Below are positions 18,330-27,871 of a stretch of 38,244 bases of DNA, piece by piece. The DNA lies in the NCBI GenBank assembly GCA_030157805.1, contig JAOAUB010000071.1, positions 1 to 38,244 of the forward strand, written 5' to 3'. Below the pieces are notes generated by a model that had not been told where the DNA came from, made no database searches, and saw nothing but the letters and a program-made list of their open reading frames with translations. Numbering within the stretch: the stretch's first letter is position 1; each line of letters begins with the position of its first letter. Made by a program: the position numbers and the translations under genes. The stretch comes from Legionellaceae bacterium (GTDB lineage: Bacteria; Pseudomonadota; Gammaproteobacteria; Legionellales; Legionellaceae).

Positions 18330-19663
18330 GCTTTGATAACCAACCGCCCTCGTAGAGAGTTAGGTAGTGCCTCATGAATATTCACTTCAACAAATTGGCC
18401 AATTAATTCTTCCGGACCATCAAAGTTAACCACACGATTACATTCTGTTCTTCCGCTGAGTTGGTTGTTTTTATTTGTGTTCTTTTTGGAGTTTCCTGTC
18501 ACTAAAACGCGTTGTTTCGTATTAATCATGGCCTGACTGTATTGCATAGCATTCATGAGCAAACGGTTTTGCAGAATTTGCAGTCGTTGTTTTTTAACGT
18601 CTAAAGGGGTTTCATCTGAAAGATTAGCCGCAGGTGTTCCAGGGCGTGGGCTGTAAATAAAACTAAATGATGTGTCAAAACCCATGTCATGCACCAAATC
18701 CATTGTCGCCTGAAAATCGCTATCGGTTTCGCCGGGAAAGCCAATGATGATGTCCGTTGAAAGACGTATATCAGGCCTTACTTTTTTGAGTTTACGAATT
18801 TTTGATTTGTATTCAAGGGCTGTGTACCCCCGCTTCATCAAAGCTAAAATGCGATCAGATCCACTTTGTACCGGCAAATGCAAGTGATTGGCAAGTTTTG
18901 GTACTTCGGCGTAGGCATTAATTAAATTATCAGAGAATGCAACAGGGTGCGAAGTTGTAAAACGAATACGGCCAATTTCATCAATGGCTGCGAGGTAATG
19001 AATTAATAAAGCCAAATCAGCAATTTCACCATTTTCCATGCGACCCCGGTAATCATTCACATTTTGGCCGAGTAAATTAATTTCTCTGACACCTTGCTTC
19101 GCTAATTGATAGCACTCTGCCAAGACATCATCAAAGGGGCGGCTAATTTCTTCGCCTCGAGTATAAGGTACAACACAAAAGCTGCAGTATTTACTGCATC
19201 CTTCCATAATTGAAACAAAAGCAACTGGTCCCTCGGCTCGAGGCGGTGGAAGGTGGTCAAATTTTTCAATTTCGGGAAAACGAATATCAACAACGGATTG
19301 ATTGGTTTTGAGGCGCTCAGCAATAAGTTCAGGTAGTCGATGCAATGTTTGTGGACCAAATACGAGATCAACATAGGGGGCGCGTTTCAAGATAGAGCTC
19401 CCTTCTTGACTGGCGACACAACCGCCGACGCCGATCATGACATGAGGGTTTTTTTGTTTAAATTCACGCCATTGGCCTAATTGAGAAAAAACCTTTTCTT
19501 GAGCTTTTTCGCGTATGGAACAGGTGTTTAACAAAATGACATCAGCCTCTTCGAGTACATCAGTTTTTTCGATGCCATAAGCATGATGAAGTACTTCGGC
19601 CATTTTTGATGAATCATATTCATTCATTTGACAACCATTCGTTTTGATAAATAACTTTTTCAT
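18326..19663 (-). CDS. miaB: tRNA-2-methylthio-N6-dimethylallyladenosine synthase
   Basis: MiaB is a radical SAM methylthiotransferase acting on i6A37 of tRNAs reading codons beginning with U. The 445-residue protein has three cysteines for the auxiliary cluster in the N-terminal domain (C11, C48, C82), the radical SAM triad C156, C160, C163 (CSKYCSFC), and a C-terminal TRAM domain (about the last 65 residues). The frame is open to 19735, but family proteins begin as [14 protein letters not shown], encoded from the ATG at 19663; an ATG at 19690, overlapping the MFS gene, is the alternative. It shares the operon with the MFS gene upstream and rluD downstream. Confidence 0.96.
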   Translation of the reverse strand: MKKLFIKTNGCQMNEYDSSKMAEVLHHAYGIEKTDVLEEADVILLNTCSIREKAQEKVFSQLGQWREFKQKNPHVMIGVGGCVASQEGSSILKRAPYVDLVFGPQTLHRLPELIAERLKTNQSVVDIRFPEIEKFDHLPPPRAEGPVAFVSIMEGCSKYCSFCVVPYTRGEEISRPFDDVLAECYQLAKQGVREINLLGQNVNDYRGRMENGEIADLALLIHYLAAIDEIGRIRFTTSHPVAFSDNLINAYAEVPKLANHLHLPVQSGSDRILALMKRGYTALEYKSKIRKLKKVRPDIRLSTDIIIGFPGETDSDFQATMDLVHDMGFDTSFSFIYSPRPGTPAANLSDETPLDVKKQRLQILQNRLLMNAMQYSQAMINTKQRVLVTGNSKKNTNKNNQLSGRTECNRVVNFDGPEELIGQFVEVNIHEALPNSLRGRLVIKA

Positions 19664-19676
19664 GATCTTGTTCGTA

Positions 19677-20972
19677 TTAATCGTTGACATTTTGACAGTG
19701 AGTTTCCTTGATAAAGGGTAAAAGTAATAGGGCAATTAAGATACCCGCTGGTAAGATGAGTAAGGCGGTGTGATAGGCTTCTATAGGATAGACACGCACA
19801 TGGTTTAATGTTTCACCTTGCCAACAATGGTCGAGAATATAACCAATTAAAGGTTGTGCCAAGGCGATGCCTAGCATATTCATCATGTTCATAAAGCTTA
19901 AGCTAGTTGCAACATAGCGCTTATTGCATAATTCTTTTGCCGCCGCAAAGGAAGGAAGAAATCCTGCGGAAAAAATACCAAAGGCAAGTAAAATAGCCTC
20001 CATCAGAGGACCTGATTGAATTGTTGCGTAAATAAATAGCGTGCTTGTAATTAGTGAGCCAATAGCGCCAATGAGCATGGGCAGTTTACGCGATCCAACT
20101 CGATTGGAAAAAAGACCCCATAATGGACTAGCAATGGCCCATCCAACAAGGATAAGTGAGACGTAGTTTGCTGCAATGGTTTTGGTGAGGTGCAGTTTGT
20201 ACATCAGAAAGGGAACTCCCCATAAACCGCAAAAAACAGGCGTGGACATATACATTAAACCGCCGTAAGTGGCGACGAGCCAAAGTTGTTTGTTTTTTAT
20301 CAGCTCCAGCAAACTGGCAACAAGTGAATTTTCTTCAGTAGGATGTGGGACTGTGATTTTTGAATTTTTAGGGGTGTCTTTAGCAATTAATAAAATTAAT
20401 AAGGCAATAAATAATCCAAAAGCCCCTAAGATTTCCATGCTTTGTCGCCAACCGAAGTAATCAATGAAAAGCGCTAAAGGGCCTTCGCCACCAATGGCAC
20501 CGAGCATGCCAATGGTAACAGTTAATCCAGTCATAAAAGCAAATCGTTGTGTTGGAAACCAATTGGAAGCAAGCTTCATAGCGCCCACCGCAGCAAAGGC
20601 GGAGCCAAATCCAATCATCAGTCGCGCAACGCACGCTGTTAAAAAGCTATCTGTTAGGCCAAAGGCAAGGGTGCTTACAGCGCAGATGGTTGTTGCTAAA
20701 GTTAATAAACGATGCGGACCAAATCGATCCATTAAAACACCGCCAGGTATTTGCATTGGGGTATAAGAATAAAAATAGATTCCAGACAGCATGCCTAAGG
20801 TTTGGCTGGTGAGTGAAAAATCGTGCATTAGTTCATTACTCATGACCCCAGGAGATACTTGTAATAAAAACTCATAGAAGTAAAAAAGACAACCTAATCC
20901 CCATACTAGCCAAGGCAAATAGGGGTTTATAGTTTTTTGCTCGAGATTTATTTTAGTATGACCGCGATTCAT
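19677..20972 (-). CDS. MFS transporter, substrate unknown
   Basis: The product (431 residues) is a major facilitator superfamily protein with about twelve predicted membrane helices. The loop between helices 2 and 3 shows the MFS motif in a modified form ([13 protein letters not shown]), and [18 protein letters not shown] opens the first helix. The type, with an acidic residue in helix 1, is frequent in Legionella and Coxiella, where such carriers import amino acids or other host-derived nutrients; the substrate cannot be read from sequence. The frame opens at 20987, but the ATG at 20972 has GGGAA upstream and is preferred slightly. It is first in the run leading to miaB, rluD, pgeF and the protease; the functional link is unclear. 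Confidence 0.87.
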   Translation of the reverse strand: MNRGHTKINLEQKTINPYLPWLVWGLGCLFYFYEFLLQVSPGVMSNELMHDFSLTSQTLGMLSGIYFYSYTPMQIPGGVLMDRFGPHRLLTLATTICAVSTLAFGLTDSFLTACVARLMIGFGSAFAAVGAMKLASNWFPTQRFAFMTGLTVTIGMLGAIGGEGPLALFIDYFGWRQSMEILGAFGLFIALLILLIAKDTPKNSKITVPHPTEENSLVASLLELIKNKQLWLVATYGGLMYMSTPVFCGLWGVPFLMYKLHLTKTIAANYVSLILVGWAIASPLWGLFSNRVGSRKLPMLIGAIGSLITSTLFIYATIQSGPLMEAILLAFGIFSAGFLPSFAAAKELCNKRYVATSLSFMNMMNMLGIALAQPLIGYILDHCWQGETLNHVRVYPIEAYHTALLILPAGILIALLLLPFIKETHCQNVND

Positions 20973-21236
20973 GGTGTGAATTCCCATAGATAAATAACGA
21001 CGTTGAGGATCGGCTATTCTGTCAATTTCTAGTTAAATAATCAACCTTCATGTGACTTAAAACAACAAAATAAGAGATTCTTCCGTAATTAACTGAATGT
21101 CCGATAATAACACAGTTTGCTGAATGTCGCTCGACAGTTTGTTTTATTGTTTAAAAAACACAGCATTTTTCATTTGGGCTGATCTTAAGTATTTAAACGG
21201 GTTGAACGTTGTCATATTTTATTTTCTTGATTACAA

Positions 21237-21256
21237 AGCCCAATTTTAAATGGGCT
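21237..21256 (-). terminator. Weak hairpin overlapping the slt stop codon
   Basis: A 6-bp stem (AGCCCA with TGGGCT) encloses an 8-base AT loop and contains the end of slt. On the minus strand it is followed by only three T, so it would be a weak terminator of the OMP-rpe-slt transcript. The gap 20973-21236 between slt and the MFS gene shows nothing else I can support. Confidence 0.35.
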
Positions 21257-23057
21257 GCATAAGACGATTCAAGTTAGATTGTTTTTGCATGCGGTATTCA
21301 TAAACCGTGTAAAAAGCAATAATATTTTTGAGATAATTGCGAGTCTCTTGAAAAGGTAATGTTTCTATCCAAATGTCCATTTGTTTTACTGGGTGATTTT
21401 TCAACCAATTGACGACTTGTCCTGGACCAGCATTGTAAGCTGCAGCCATCAAGACGGGATGGTAGGAAAATTGTTTTGCCAGTGTGCCCAAATAAGCACT
21501 ACCAAGATTGATATTGTGTTGCCATAAAAATAATTGTTCTTGATTGTTATAGGGAACTTTTGCCTTTTTAGCAACAAGCTTGGCCGTGCTTGGCATGAGT
21601 TGCATAAGACCACGAGCCCCCGCTGAAGAAACGACATCTTCTCGAAACCCACTTTCTTGTCGAATAATGGCGTAAATAAACGCTTCCGGAATGTCATATT
21701 TTTTCGCATGCCGACTGATATTGTAACTATAAGCTAAAGGGAAACGCAGTGTGAGTTGATTGCTGAGCTCGTCACTGTTGCTTAAATAAATTGATTTGGC
21801 ATGCCAATGTAAATTGTAAGTAAGCCAATAAAGCAAAGCAATTTTATCTGCTTTGGGCAACTCGCTTGTAAAATCATTCAGTAATCGTGAGGCTTTTTCT
21901 GTTTGCTTTGTGAGGTATAAAGCACGAATATTGTTTGTAAATGATTGATAAGGTTTGAGTCGTGTTAGATTATTGTTCACTTGTTCATTTTGAAAATGAG
22001 GCTTTTGTTTGAGACGAAGACTGGCAAGAAATCCATAATAATGGCGTTTTTTAGCTAAAGGCTCATAGATTGCTACAGCATCGTCGTGTTTTCCTTGCTC
22101 ATCCAAAGAGCGAGCCAGCCAGTATTGCCAACACGGATTTGTTTTATCTTGATAATGATGAATTAATCTTTCAACGCGCGACCATTGCTGATGTTTCAAC
22201 GCAAATCGAATCTGCCATTCCAAGAGCGTATCGTTGTAATAACGAGGTTCTATCTGGGAAAACCAGTACGTTGTGTCCTCATGGTTACGCACAGCTTTAT
22301 AAAATGCGAGCTGAGCTAAGAAGTCTTGTTTTTGAGCGTAAGTAAGAATGCGTTGAGTTTTAGGTCGTTTCCAGTAATCAATGGCTTTGTTCATGTTGAT
22401 AGGAATAAGTTGTTTTAGCCCATAAAGATAAAAATAATCATGAAGTTGGCCTGGGTTAATTTCCGCAATTCGGTAGGGGTTTTGATGGATAGAGAATAAA
22501 AGTTTTTGATCGGCACGTCGTGGTGTTTTATATTGACCGAGCAAGTAACCAGCAAGAGCCACATTATTTTTGTCAAGAGCTAAAATAACTCGTTTGGAAA
22601 TTAAATTGTCCGTAAATAAGGGGCTATTCTGTAATAGACTGAATAGATGTGTGCAGCCTGGCGGTTGAGATTGTGGTGACAGCCAAATTTTTTGGGCTGC
22701 ATCCAGGGCTTCAGAGGTTTTGCCTTGATTATAAAGTGCAAAGTTATTAAAACACTGTAAGTTAAGATCCATCGATGGTTGGTAATATTTGCTGAAGTTG
22801 CTCCAATCTTTATGTTGTGCTAATTGATATAACCATTTATTACGGAGCTTATTGGCCAAAGGGGAGTTTTGGTGGATAAATGTTAGAAATTGCTCATCGG
22901 GTTTTTGCGGTAAGTTTTCACTCCACTGCAGATAGCTTATGAATCGTTCAACATAAGCCTGTCCTGACAATGACGGTTGAGGAACAAGAGGCGTTGCATA
23001 AGCATACATTAATACAATCAATAGGTTGCGAATAATTGCAAGAAAGGTTTTACGCAT
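21246..23057 (-). CDS. slt: Soluble lytic murein transglycosylase
   Basis: Slt cleaves the beta-1,4 bond between MurNAc and GlcNAc in peptidoglycan, leaving 1,6-anhydro-MurNAc, and acts in the periplasm during cell wall turnover. The 603-residue protein has a signal peptide at the N-terminus, a long alpha-helical superhelix (U and L domains), and the C-terminal lysozyme-like domain with the catalytic glutamate E468 in IRQESGF, then SAGARGLMQLMPSTA and AAYNAGPG. Length is near that of E. coli Slt70. Its start overlaps the end of rpe by 8 bases, so it is translated from the same message. Confidence 0.95.
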   Translation of the reverse strand: MRKTFLAIIRNLLIVLMYAYATPLVPQPSLSGQAYVERFISYLQWSENLPQKPDEQFLTFIHQNSPLANKLRNKWLYQLAQHKDWSNFSKYYQPSMDLNLQCFNNFALYNQGKTSEALDAAQKIWLSPQSQPPGCTHLFSLLQNSPLFTDNLISKRVILALDKNNVALAGYLLGQYKTPRRADQKLLFSIHQNPYRIAEINPGQLHDYFYLYGLKQLIPINMNKAIDYWKRPKTQRILTYAQKQDFLAQLAFYKAVRNHEDTTYWFSQIEPRYYNDTLLEWQIRFALKHQQWSRVERLIHHYQDKTNPCWQYWLARSLDEQGKHDDAVAIYEPLAKKRHYYGFLASLRLKQKPHFQNEQVNNNLTRLKPYQSFTNNIRALYLTKQTEKASRLLNDFTSELPKADKIALLYWLTYNLHWHAKSIYLSNSDELSNQLTLRFPLAYSYNISRHAKKYDIPEAFIYAIIRQESGFREDVVSSAGARGLMQLMPSTAKLVAKKAKVPYNNQEQLFLWQHNINLGSAYLGTLAKQFSYHPVLMAAAYNAGPGQVVNWLKNHPVKQMDIWIETLPFQETRNYLKNIIAFYTVYEYRMQKQSNLNRLMQPI

Positions 23058-23724
23058 TTAAATGAAGCTCTAATTGCTGGCGCAATTGGATGATTGTTGT
23101 TGCATAATCCGGGGTTGATAAAATGGCTGATCCAGCAACAAACTGGGTTGCTCCTGCTTTAGCCAAGGCCCTAATATTTTTTATGTTAACACCGCCATCA
23201 ACACAAATGGGTAAGTCAGGAAAATGTGTTCTGATCCAATTGATTTTTGGAATCACTGCTTCAATTAAGGTTTGTCCAGCAAAACCAGGATTCACGGTCA
23301 TGACTAACACAAAGTCCAATTGTTCCCGAACCCATGTCAAGCATTCGGGGGATGTGGCTGGATTTAACACCAAACCCGCGGCACAATGATGTTCTCGAAT
23401 CAAGGTGAGACTACGATCTAAATGGAGAGTCGCGTCAGGGTGAATGCTGATCCGTCCGGCCCCAGCTTGCGCAAACAGTGTAATCAGAGGGTCGACGGGG
23501 GTTGCCATCAAATGAACATCAAAACAGGCTTTGGGGTGACGTTGATGTAATGCGGCGCAAAATAGCGGTCCAAACGTGAGATTAGGAACGTAATGATTAT
23601 CCATCACATCAAAATGAATCAGATCTGCGCCAGCCTGAATTAATGCGTCGACTTCTTCGTCTAGTCTCAACACATCAGCTGATAGTAAAGATGGTGCAAT
23701 TAAATAACTATTTTCCAAAGGCAT
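23050..23724 (-). CDS. rpe: Ribulose-phosphate 3-epimerase
   Basis: Rpe interconverts ribulose 5-phosphate and xylulose 5-phosphate in the pentose phosphate pathway. The 224-residue protein is a TIM barrel with the family motifs LLSADVLRL, HFDVMDNHYVPNLTFGP (metal and catalytic Asp), HLMATPVDP, MTVNPGFAGQ and CVDGGVN. Its start lies 17 bases inside the preceding outer-membrane protein gene and its end overlaps slt by 8 bases. That packing ties a sugar-phosphate enzyme to two envelope proteins and a cell wall hydrolase; no mechanistic link is evident. Confidence 0.97.
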   Translation of the reverse strand: MPLENSYLIAPSLLSADVLRLDEEVDALIQAGADLIHFDVMDNHYVPNLTFGPLFCAALHQRHPKACFDVHLMATPVDPLITLFAQAGAGRISIHPDATLHLDRSLTLIREHHCAAGLVLNPATSPECLTWVREQLDFVLVMTVNPGFAGQTLIEAVIPKINWIRTHFPDLPICVDGGVNIKNIRALAKAGATQFVAGSAILSTPDYATTIIQLRQQLELHLNA

Positions 23725-24406
23725 AAGTAAAGCTCAAGTTAATTGTTTGGGGTTGAAAGTAGTTCGTAGCATAACCGGATTTTGATATGATCATATAACG
23801 GTAATCAATACCCACGGCAGCAAAGTCATCCATAAAATAGTTAAGACCAAGGATTGCTTGCGCTATACCAGCACTGCGACTTTCTGTGATGGTGTCTAGA
23901 TTAAAGCTAGCTGAATATAAAGGTTCTTTTTCAAAACTTTGTTTACTTTGCAAGTTAGCATAACCAAGACCAAGGCCAAGATAAGGCACAAAGTTGGTTC
24001 GCTCACTTTCTGGCTGATAAAACTCATAAATGCCATTCACAAGGCCACTGATGAAATAGGTATAACCGCTAACACGCACATGTTGTTTGTTGGGTTGATT
24101 GCCGAATGTGAATTCGCCTACTTTGAGTTGCTGAAGCTTATTATCATTAACTAAAGCTTCAAACTCGAGGCGGAAGTTGCATAAACGATAACCCAACATG
24201 GCGCCGCCGTTTCCACCAAACAAATAAGATGCGGTGGATTTATTATTCCTGTGATCAATGGGGTTTTTTAACTTAAAATCAATTTTTGGCGCGTAAGTCC
24301 CACCACCCACCATTCCGACGTACCAGCCCTGAGCAGGATTTAAAGAGAAGCAGGCAGTGCTTGCTAACAGCAGCCCAATTGAACTTGTTACTTTGAATCC
24401 ATTCAT
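23708..24406 (-). CDS. Outer-membrane beta-barrel protein (second of a pair)
   Basis: I recognise the type, not a specific name. The 232-residue protein has a signal peptide ending near CFSLNPAQG, then begins GWYVGMVGGGTYAP and shows alternating hydrophobic and polar residues with many aromatic and glycine residues, as in small eight-stranded barrels (OmpA-like/opacity protein fold). Typical strand turns are YLGLGLGYANL and GIDYRYMIIS; the last strand ends in TYAFGK, near the usual aromatic end signal for barrel assembly. It follows a similar gene after 12 bases and has the same opening pattern (GWY, then glycine-rich), so the two are likely old duplicates. Function may be porin-like, adhesin or structural. 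Confidence 0.8.
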   Translation of the reverse strand: MNGFKVTSSIGLLLASTACFSLNPAQGWYVGMVGGGTYAPKIDFKLKNPIDHRNNKSTASYLFGGNGGAMLGYRLCNFRLEFEALVNDNKLQQLKVGEFTFGNQPNKQHVRVSGYTYFISGLVNGIYEFYQPESERTNFVPYLGLGLGYANLQSKQSFEKEPLYSASFNLDTITESRSAGIAQAILGLNYFMDDFAAVGIDYRYMIISKSGYATNYFQPQTINLSFTYAFGK

Positions 24407-24418
24407 GAAATCACCCCT

Positions 24419-25057
24419 TTATTTATAATGATTTCCATCAAAGCGATAAGTTGCACCAACCGTGAATAGGTTAGCTTGGAATATTTTGCCGAGATAAGAT
24501 AATTTATCCGTACCAAGGTAGCGGTATGCGATATCTAGCGAAAAGTGTTCAGAGTAATTGAACATTAACCCCGCGGTTCCTTGATAAGTAAAAGCTGATT
24601 TAGAATTATTGTAAATAATTGTAGGGGAGGGGCTTGCGCTGGTAAAGTCAGTATCGACCCAAGAATAACCAATGCCAAAGCCTAAAAAGGGCTCGATGGA
24701 CTGAATCAATTCTGGAAAATCATAGTAAATATTAGCCATAATCATCGGAACTGACGCGTCACCGCCTTCGTTACTCTGGTGAATATTATTAATTTTGAAA
24801 CCGGAAACATTAGCGTGGAGGTAAGTGAACTCCCCTTCAAAGCGAAGAGGGTTGCTTTTATAACCAAAACGTCCTCCTGCGTTATAACCTGAGTCAAACG
24901 AGGAGTTGCTTAACAAATAACCTGATTGGGACGTGCTGAGGTTGTTGGGCAGATAAGAGTAACCACCAAACAGGTTGGCATACCAACCATCAATAGGAAC
25001 AGCTGCGCTAACTACATTCGATGCGAGTAACGCCACGGATAAAAAACGAAGTTTCAT
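24419..25057 (-). CDS. Outer-membrane beta-barrel protein (first of a pair)
   Basis: The 212-residue protein has a clear signal peptide (MKLRFLSVALLASNVVSA), then DGWYANLFGGYSYLP, repeated amphipathic strands rich in Tyr, Phe and Gly, PFLGFGIGYSW, LDIAYRYLG and a final strand LFTVGATYRFDG. This is the pattern of a small eight-stranded outer-membrane barrel. It shares the layout of the next gene (GWY start, a GLGxGY strand, a YRY strand near the C-terminus), which suggests duplication followed by divergence. AAGGCG stands before the ATG, and a good promoter lies just upstream, so this gene probably starts the transcript that continues to rpe and slt. Specific function is unknown. Confidence 0.82.
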   Translation of the reverse strand: MKLRFLSVALLASNVVSAAVPIDGWYANLFGGYSYLPNNLSTSQSGYLLSNSSFDSGYNAGGRFGYKSNPLRFEGEFTYLHANVSGFKINNIHQSNEGGDASVPMIMANIYYDFPELIQSIEPFLGFGIGYSWVDTDFTSASPSPTIIYNNSKSAFTYQGTAGLMFNYSEHFSLDIAYRYLGTDKLSYLGKIFQANLFTVGATYRFDGNHYK

Positions 25058-25084
25058 GATTCGCCTTAATTTATTATTATTATT

Positions 25085-25112
25085 TTTATAATTTTTAACT
25101 GTTTAATGTTAA
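25085..25112 (-). promoter_or_regulatory. Sigma-70 type promoter of the OMP-rpe-slt transcript
   Basis: Read on the minus strand, TTAACA (25112-25107) and TATAAA (25090-25085) are separated by 16 bases; each has five of six consensus bases. The predicted start site is about 20 bases before the ATG at 25057. A short TTA repeat (four units, 25071-25082) occupies the leader. Confidence 0.5.
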
Positions 25113-25181
25113 CGTTTTGGGCTTAATTTGCAAGTGGGATTTTAAATGGTATTTTGATCATCTGAAAATTAATGCCATCAC

Positions 25182-26804
25182 TTAAAATTGACTTGTTATG
25201 GGGTAGCGCCAATCACGGGTAAATGCGCGAGGACTCACTTTAGGCCCTGGCGCTGATTGACGGCGCTTGAATTCATTGTGCTTAATCAATTTAATCACTT
25301 TATGAACTATCTCAGCGGCAAAACCTTGGGCGATAATTGCTTCGGCATCTTGTTTATTTTCTACATACGCTTGAATAATGGCATCCAAGATAGGATAGGG
25401 TGGCAGACTGTCTTGATCAGTTTGATTTTCCGCAAGTTCGGCAGACGGCGCACGTTCAATAACGCGCTGAGGAATAACAAAAGATAGCTTGTTACGATAT
25501 AAAGCTAATTGATAAACTTGAGTTTTTAAAACATCTTTTAATACAGAAAATCCACCGGCCATATCGCCATATAAGGTCGCATAACCCACGGCGGATTCGC
25601 TTTTATTGCTCGTTGTTAAAACGAGAGCGCCTGTTTTATTAGATAATGCCATAAGAAGCATGCCGCGAATACGGGCTTGTAAATTTTCTTCGGCAATATT
25701 AGGGGGAAGTCCTTTGAACGACGGCAATAACGTGTTAAGCAGGGCTTCAAAAGCAGGTTCAATTGAAAGCCGTGTGTAGGCGACACCCATGCTCTTAGCT
25801 TGTTGAATTGCATCTTCATTGCTCATGGTCGCTGTAAAACGTGATGGCATCATGACCGCATGGACTTGTTTTTCTCCCAAAGCATCAACGGCAATAGCGA
25901 GCGTTAAAGCTGAATCAATTCCACCTGATAGCCCTAGAAGCACGGAATCAAGACCATGCTTTTTCACGTAATCACGGGTACCTAATACGAGGGCGTTGTA
26001 CATGTTTTCTTCTTGACTTGGTTCTGGTGCTATTGAACCAATGATTTTCTGCTCTTCCAAGGTGATGGTGTTGTTGGTTTCAATAAACCCAGGTAAGCGT
26101 GCTTGAATGAATCCGGAGCGATCAACGGCTAGCGACTGGCCATCAAAAATGAGGTCATCTTGGCCACCTACTAAATTAACATAAATAATATTTAAGCCTT
26201 TTTGGGCATGTTCTTTCAGAAGGACGACGCGCTGATTTTGTTTGAGGTAATCATAAGGGGACGCATTAATACATAACAAAACCTCAGCTTTCGCCTGGAG
26301 GGCTTGATTGACGGGCTCGTCGTGCCAGATATCTTCGCAAATGCACAGACCAAGTTGGTAGTTATTAATCTTGAATACGCATGCCGTCGGTGGGCCCGGT
26401 GTAAAATAGCGCTTTTCATCAAAAACGCCTTGATTGGGTAAGTACTGTTTACAATAGACAATGATACATTGTCCTTGATGAAAAACACTCGCCGCATTAA
26501 AACAACGTATTTGTTCGACGCTTGATTCATTGATAGCTTCAAGCAGCGGATGGCCTATAACCACATGACAATTTAACGTGACTTTTGCGATGGCTTTTAA
26601 AGCATGTTCAACCCGTTCATGCAGTGTTTTGCGAAACAACAAGTCTTCAGGAGGGTAACCAGTTAATGCTAATTCTGGAAATAAAATGAGATCATGATTA
26701 GTTTGATGTTCCAGAATAATCGATTGAATTTTTTTGGCATTGTCTTCAATAGCGCCAACCGTAGGGTTGAACTGGCATGCTAAAATATTAAGTTTTCTAC
26801 CCAT
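25182..26804 (-). CDS. nadE: Glutamine-dependent NAD(+) synthetase
   Basis: NadE amidates nicotinate adenine dinucleotide to NAD, taking ammonia from glutamine. The 540-residue protein has an N-terminal nitrilase-type amidase with E44 (FPELALTGYPPEDLL), K119 (YCKQYLPN) and the catalytic cysteine C156 (GLCICEDIW), and a C-terminal synthetase with the pyrophosphate loop SGGIDS at 293-298 and VLTTSNKSESAVGY. The long, two-domain form is thus complete. It follows ppsR after 12 bases on the same strand. NadD, which makes its substrate, is encoded at 4701-5357. Confidence 0.97.
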   Translation of the reverse strand: MGRKLNILACQFNPTVGAIEDNAKKIQSIILEHQTNHDLILFPELALTGYPPEDLLFRKTLHERVEHALKAIAKVTLNCHVVIGHPLLEAINESSVEQIRCFNAASVFHQGQCIIVYCKQYLPNQGVFDEKRYFTPGPPTACVFKINNYQLGLCICEDIWHDEPVNQALQAKAEVLLCINASPYDYLKQNQRVVLLKEHAQKGLNIIYVNLVGGQDDLIFDGQSLAVDRSGFIQARLPGFIETNNTITLEEQKIIGSIAPEPSQEENMYNALVLGTRDYVKKHGLDSVLLGLSGGIDSALTLAIAVDALGEKQVHAVMMPSRFTATMSNEDAIQQAKSMGVAYTRLSIEPAFEALLNTLLPSFKGLPPNIAEENLQARIRGMLLMALSNKTGALVLTTSNKSESAVGYATLYGDMAGGFSVLKDVLKTQVYQLALYRNKLSFVIPQRVIERAPSAELAENQTDQDSLPPYPILDAIIQAYVENKQDAEAIIAQGFAAEIVHKVIKLIKHNEFKRRQSAPGPKVSPRAFTRDWRYPITSQF

Positions 26805-26816
26805 GACATCTAGACC

Positions 26817-27632
26817 TTAAAGTTTTCGTTTAATCCCGGCAATCGATAATACTTTAGTTGCGATTTCCTCAATTGAAAATCGTGTTGAGTTGAGATAGGG
26901 AATATTCTCTTGACGATACATGGCCTCAACCTCAATGATTTCTCGTTGGCATTGTTCCTGTGAGGAATAACGACTGTTAGGACGTCGTTCATTGCGGATT
27001 TGTCGCAAACGTTCGAGATCAATCGTTAAACCAAATAATTTATGTTTATAGGGCCGTAATACCTCGGGCAACTTAAAATTAATTAAGTCTTCTTCAGTAA
27101 AAGGATAATTTGCAGCAAGAATACCAAAATGCAAAGCCATATAAAGGCAACTTGGCGTTTTCCCACATCGAGACACGCCAATTAAGATAATGTCGGCACG
27201 GCTGTAATCGCCTGCTTTAATACCATCATCATGAGACAAGGTATAGTCAATGGCATCAATTCGCTCGGCATAAGATTCTGTGTCACTGACGGCATGGGTT
27301 CGCCCAACCGTGTAAGACGACTTTGTTTTTAATTCTTTTTCTAAAGGGTCTAAAAAAGTATTGAACAAATCAAAAATGCTGGCGTGCGCATGCTTGATGA
27401 CATTAACAATTTCTGGATTGATGAGGGTAATAAACAATAAAGGTTTGATGTGAGTTTCTTGATAACAAGCATTGATGCGATGAACTACTTTTTCTGCTTT
27501 ATCGATGGTATCAACGTACGGTATGGTTTGTTTTTCAAATTGAATATCGCCAAATTGAGTAATAAGGCTGTTCCCTAGATTTTCGGCAGTAATTCCTGTG
27601 CCGTCAGATATCATAAAGGCATGTCGTTTCAT
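26817..27632 (-). CDS. ppsR: PEP synthase regulatory protein (kinase/pyrophosphorylase)
   Basis: PpsR-type proteins (former DUF299) inactivate phosphoenolpyruvate synthase by ADP-dependent phosphorylation and reactivate it by phosphate-dependent dephosphorylation, controlling gluconeogenesis. The 271-residue protein begins with the family mark MISDGTGITAENLG and has the nucleotide loop GVSRCGKT at 152-159, followed by PSCLYMALHFG and AANYPFTEEDL. The frame opens at a TTG (27644), but the ATG at 27632 follows GAGG at good distance. The synthase gene ppsA, often adjacent, is not in the window. Confidence 0.95.
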   Translation of the reverse strand: MKRHAFMISDGTGITAENLGNSLITQFGDIQFEKQTIPYVDTIDKAEKVVHRINACYQETHIKPLLFITLINPEIVNVIKHAHASIFDLFNTFLDPLEKELKTKSSYTVGRTHAVSDTESYAERIDAIDYTLSHDDGIKAGDYSRADIILIGVSRCGKTPSCLYMALHFGILAANYPFTEEDLINFKLPEVLRPYKHKLFGLTIDLERLRQIRNERRPNSRYSSQEQCQREIIEVEAMYRQENIPYLNSTRFSIEEIATKVLSIAGIKRKL

Positions 27633-27658
27633 GGTGAACCTCAACTCAAGCTATGGAA

Positions 27659-27664
27659 AGTATA
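27659..27664 (-). promoter_or_regulatory. Probable -10 box of ppsR
   Basis: On the minus strand the hexamer is TATACT, five of six consensus bases, placed so that transcription would start about 20 bases before the ATG at 27632. No good -35 box is visible. Confidence 0.35.
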
Positions 27665-27871
27665 ACGCCGCAGTCACTTTTAATTAGGCGGGTCATCTGC
27701 TATGTTTAAATACATACTCTACGAATAACATTGAACATCAAGCCCGTTTTAAGTCTTAAAGTATATCAGCACTACCTCGATGTATCGATATCATTATGTG
27801 TTGATTTTATAAAGTTGATGCGTGGCTTTCTATGTGATGAAACAACTATCAAATAAAAAACAGAGGTTATT

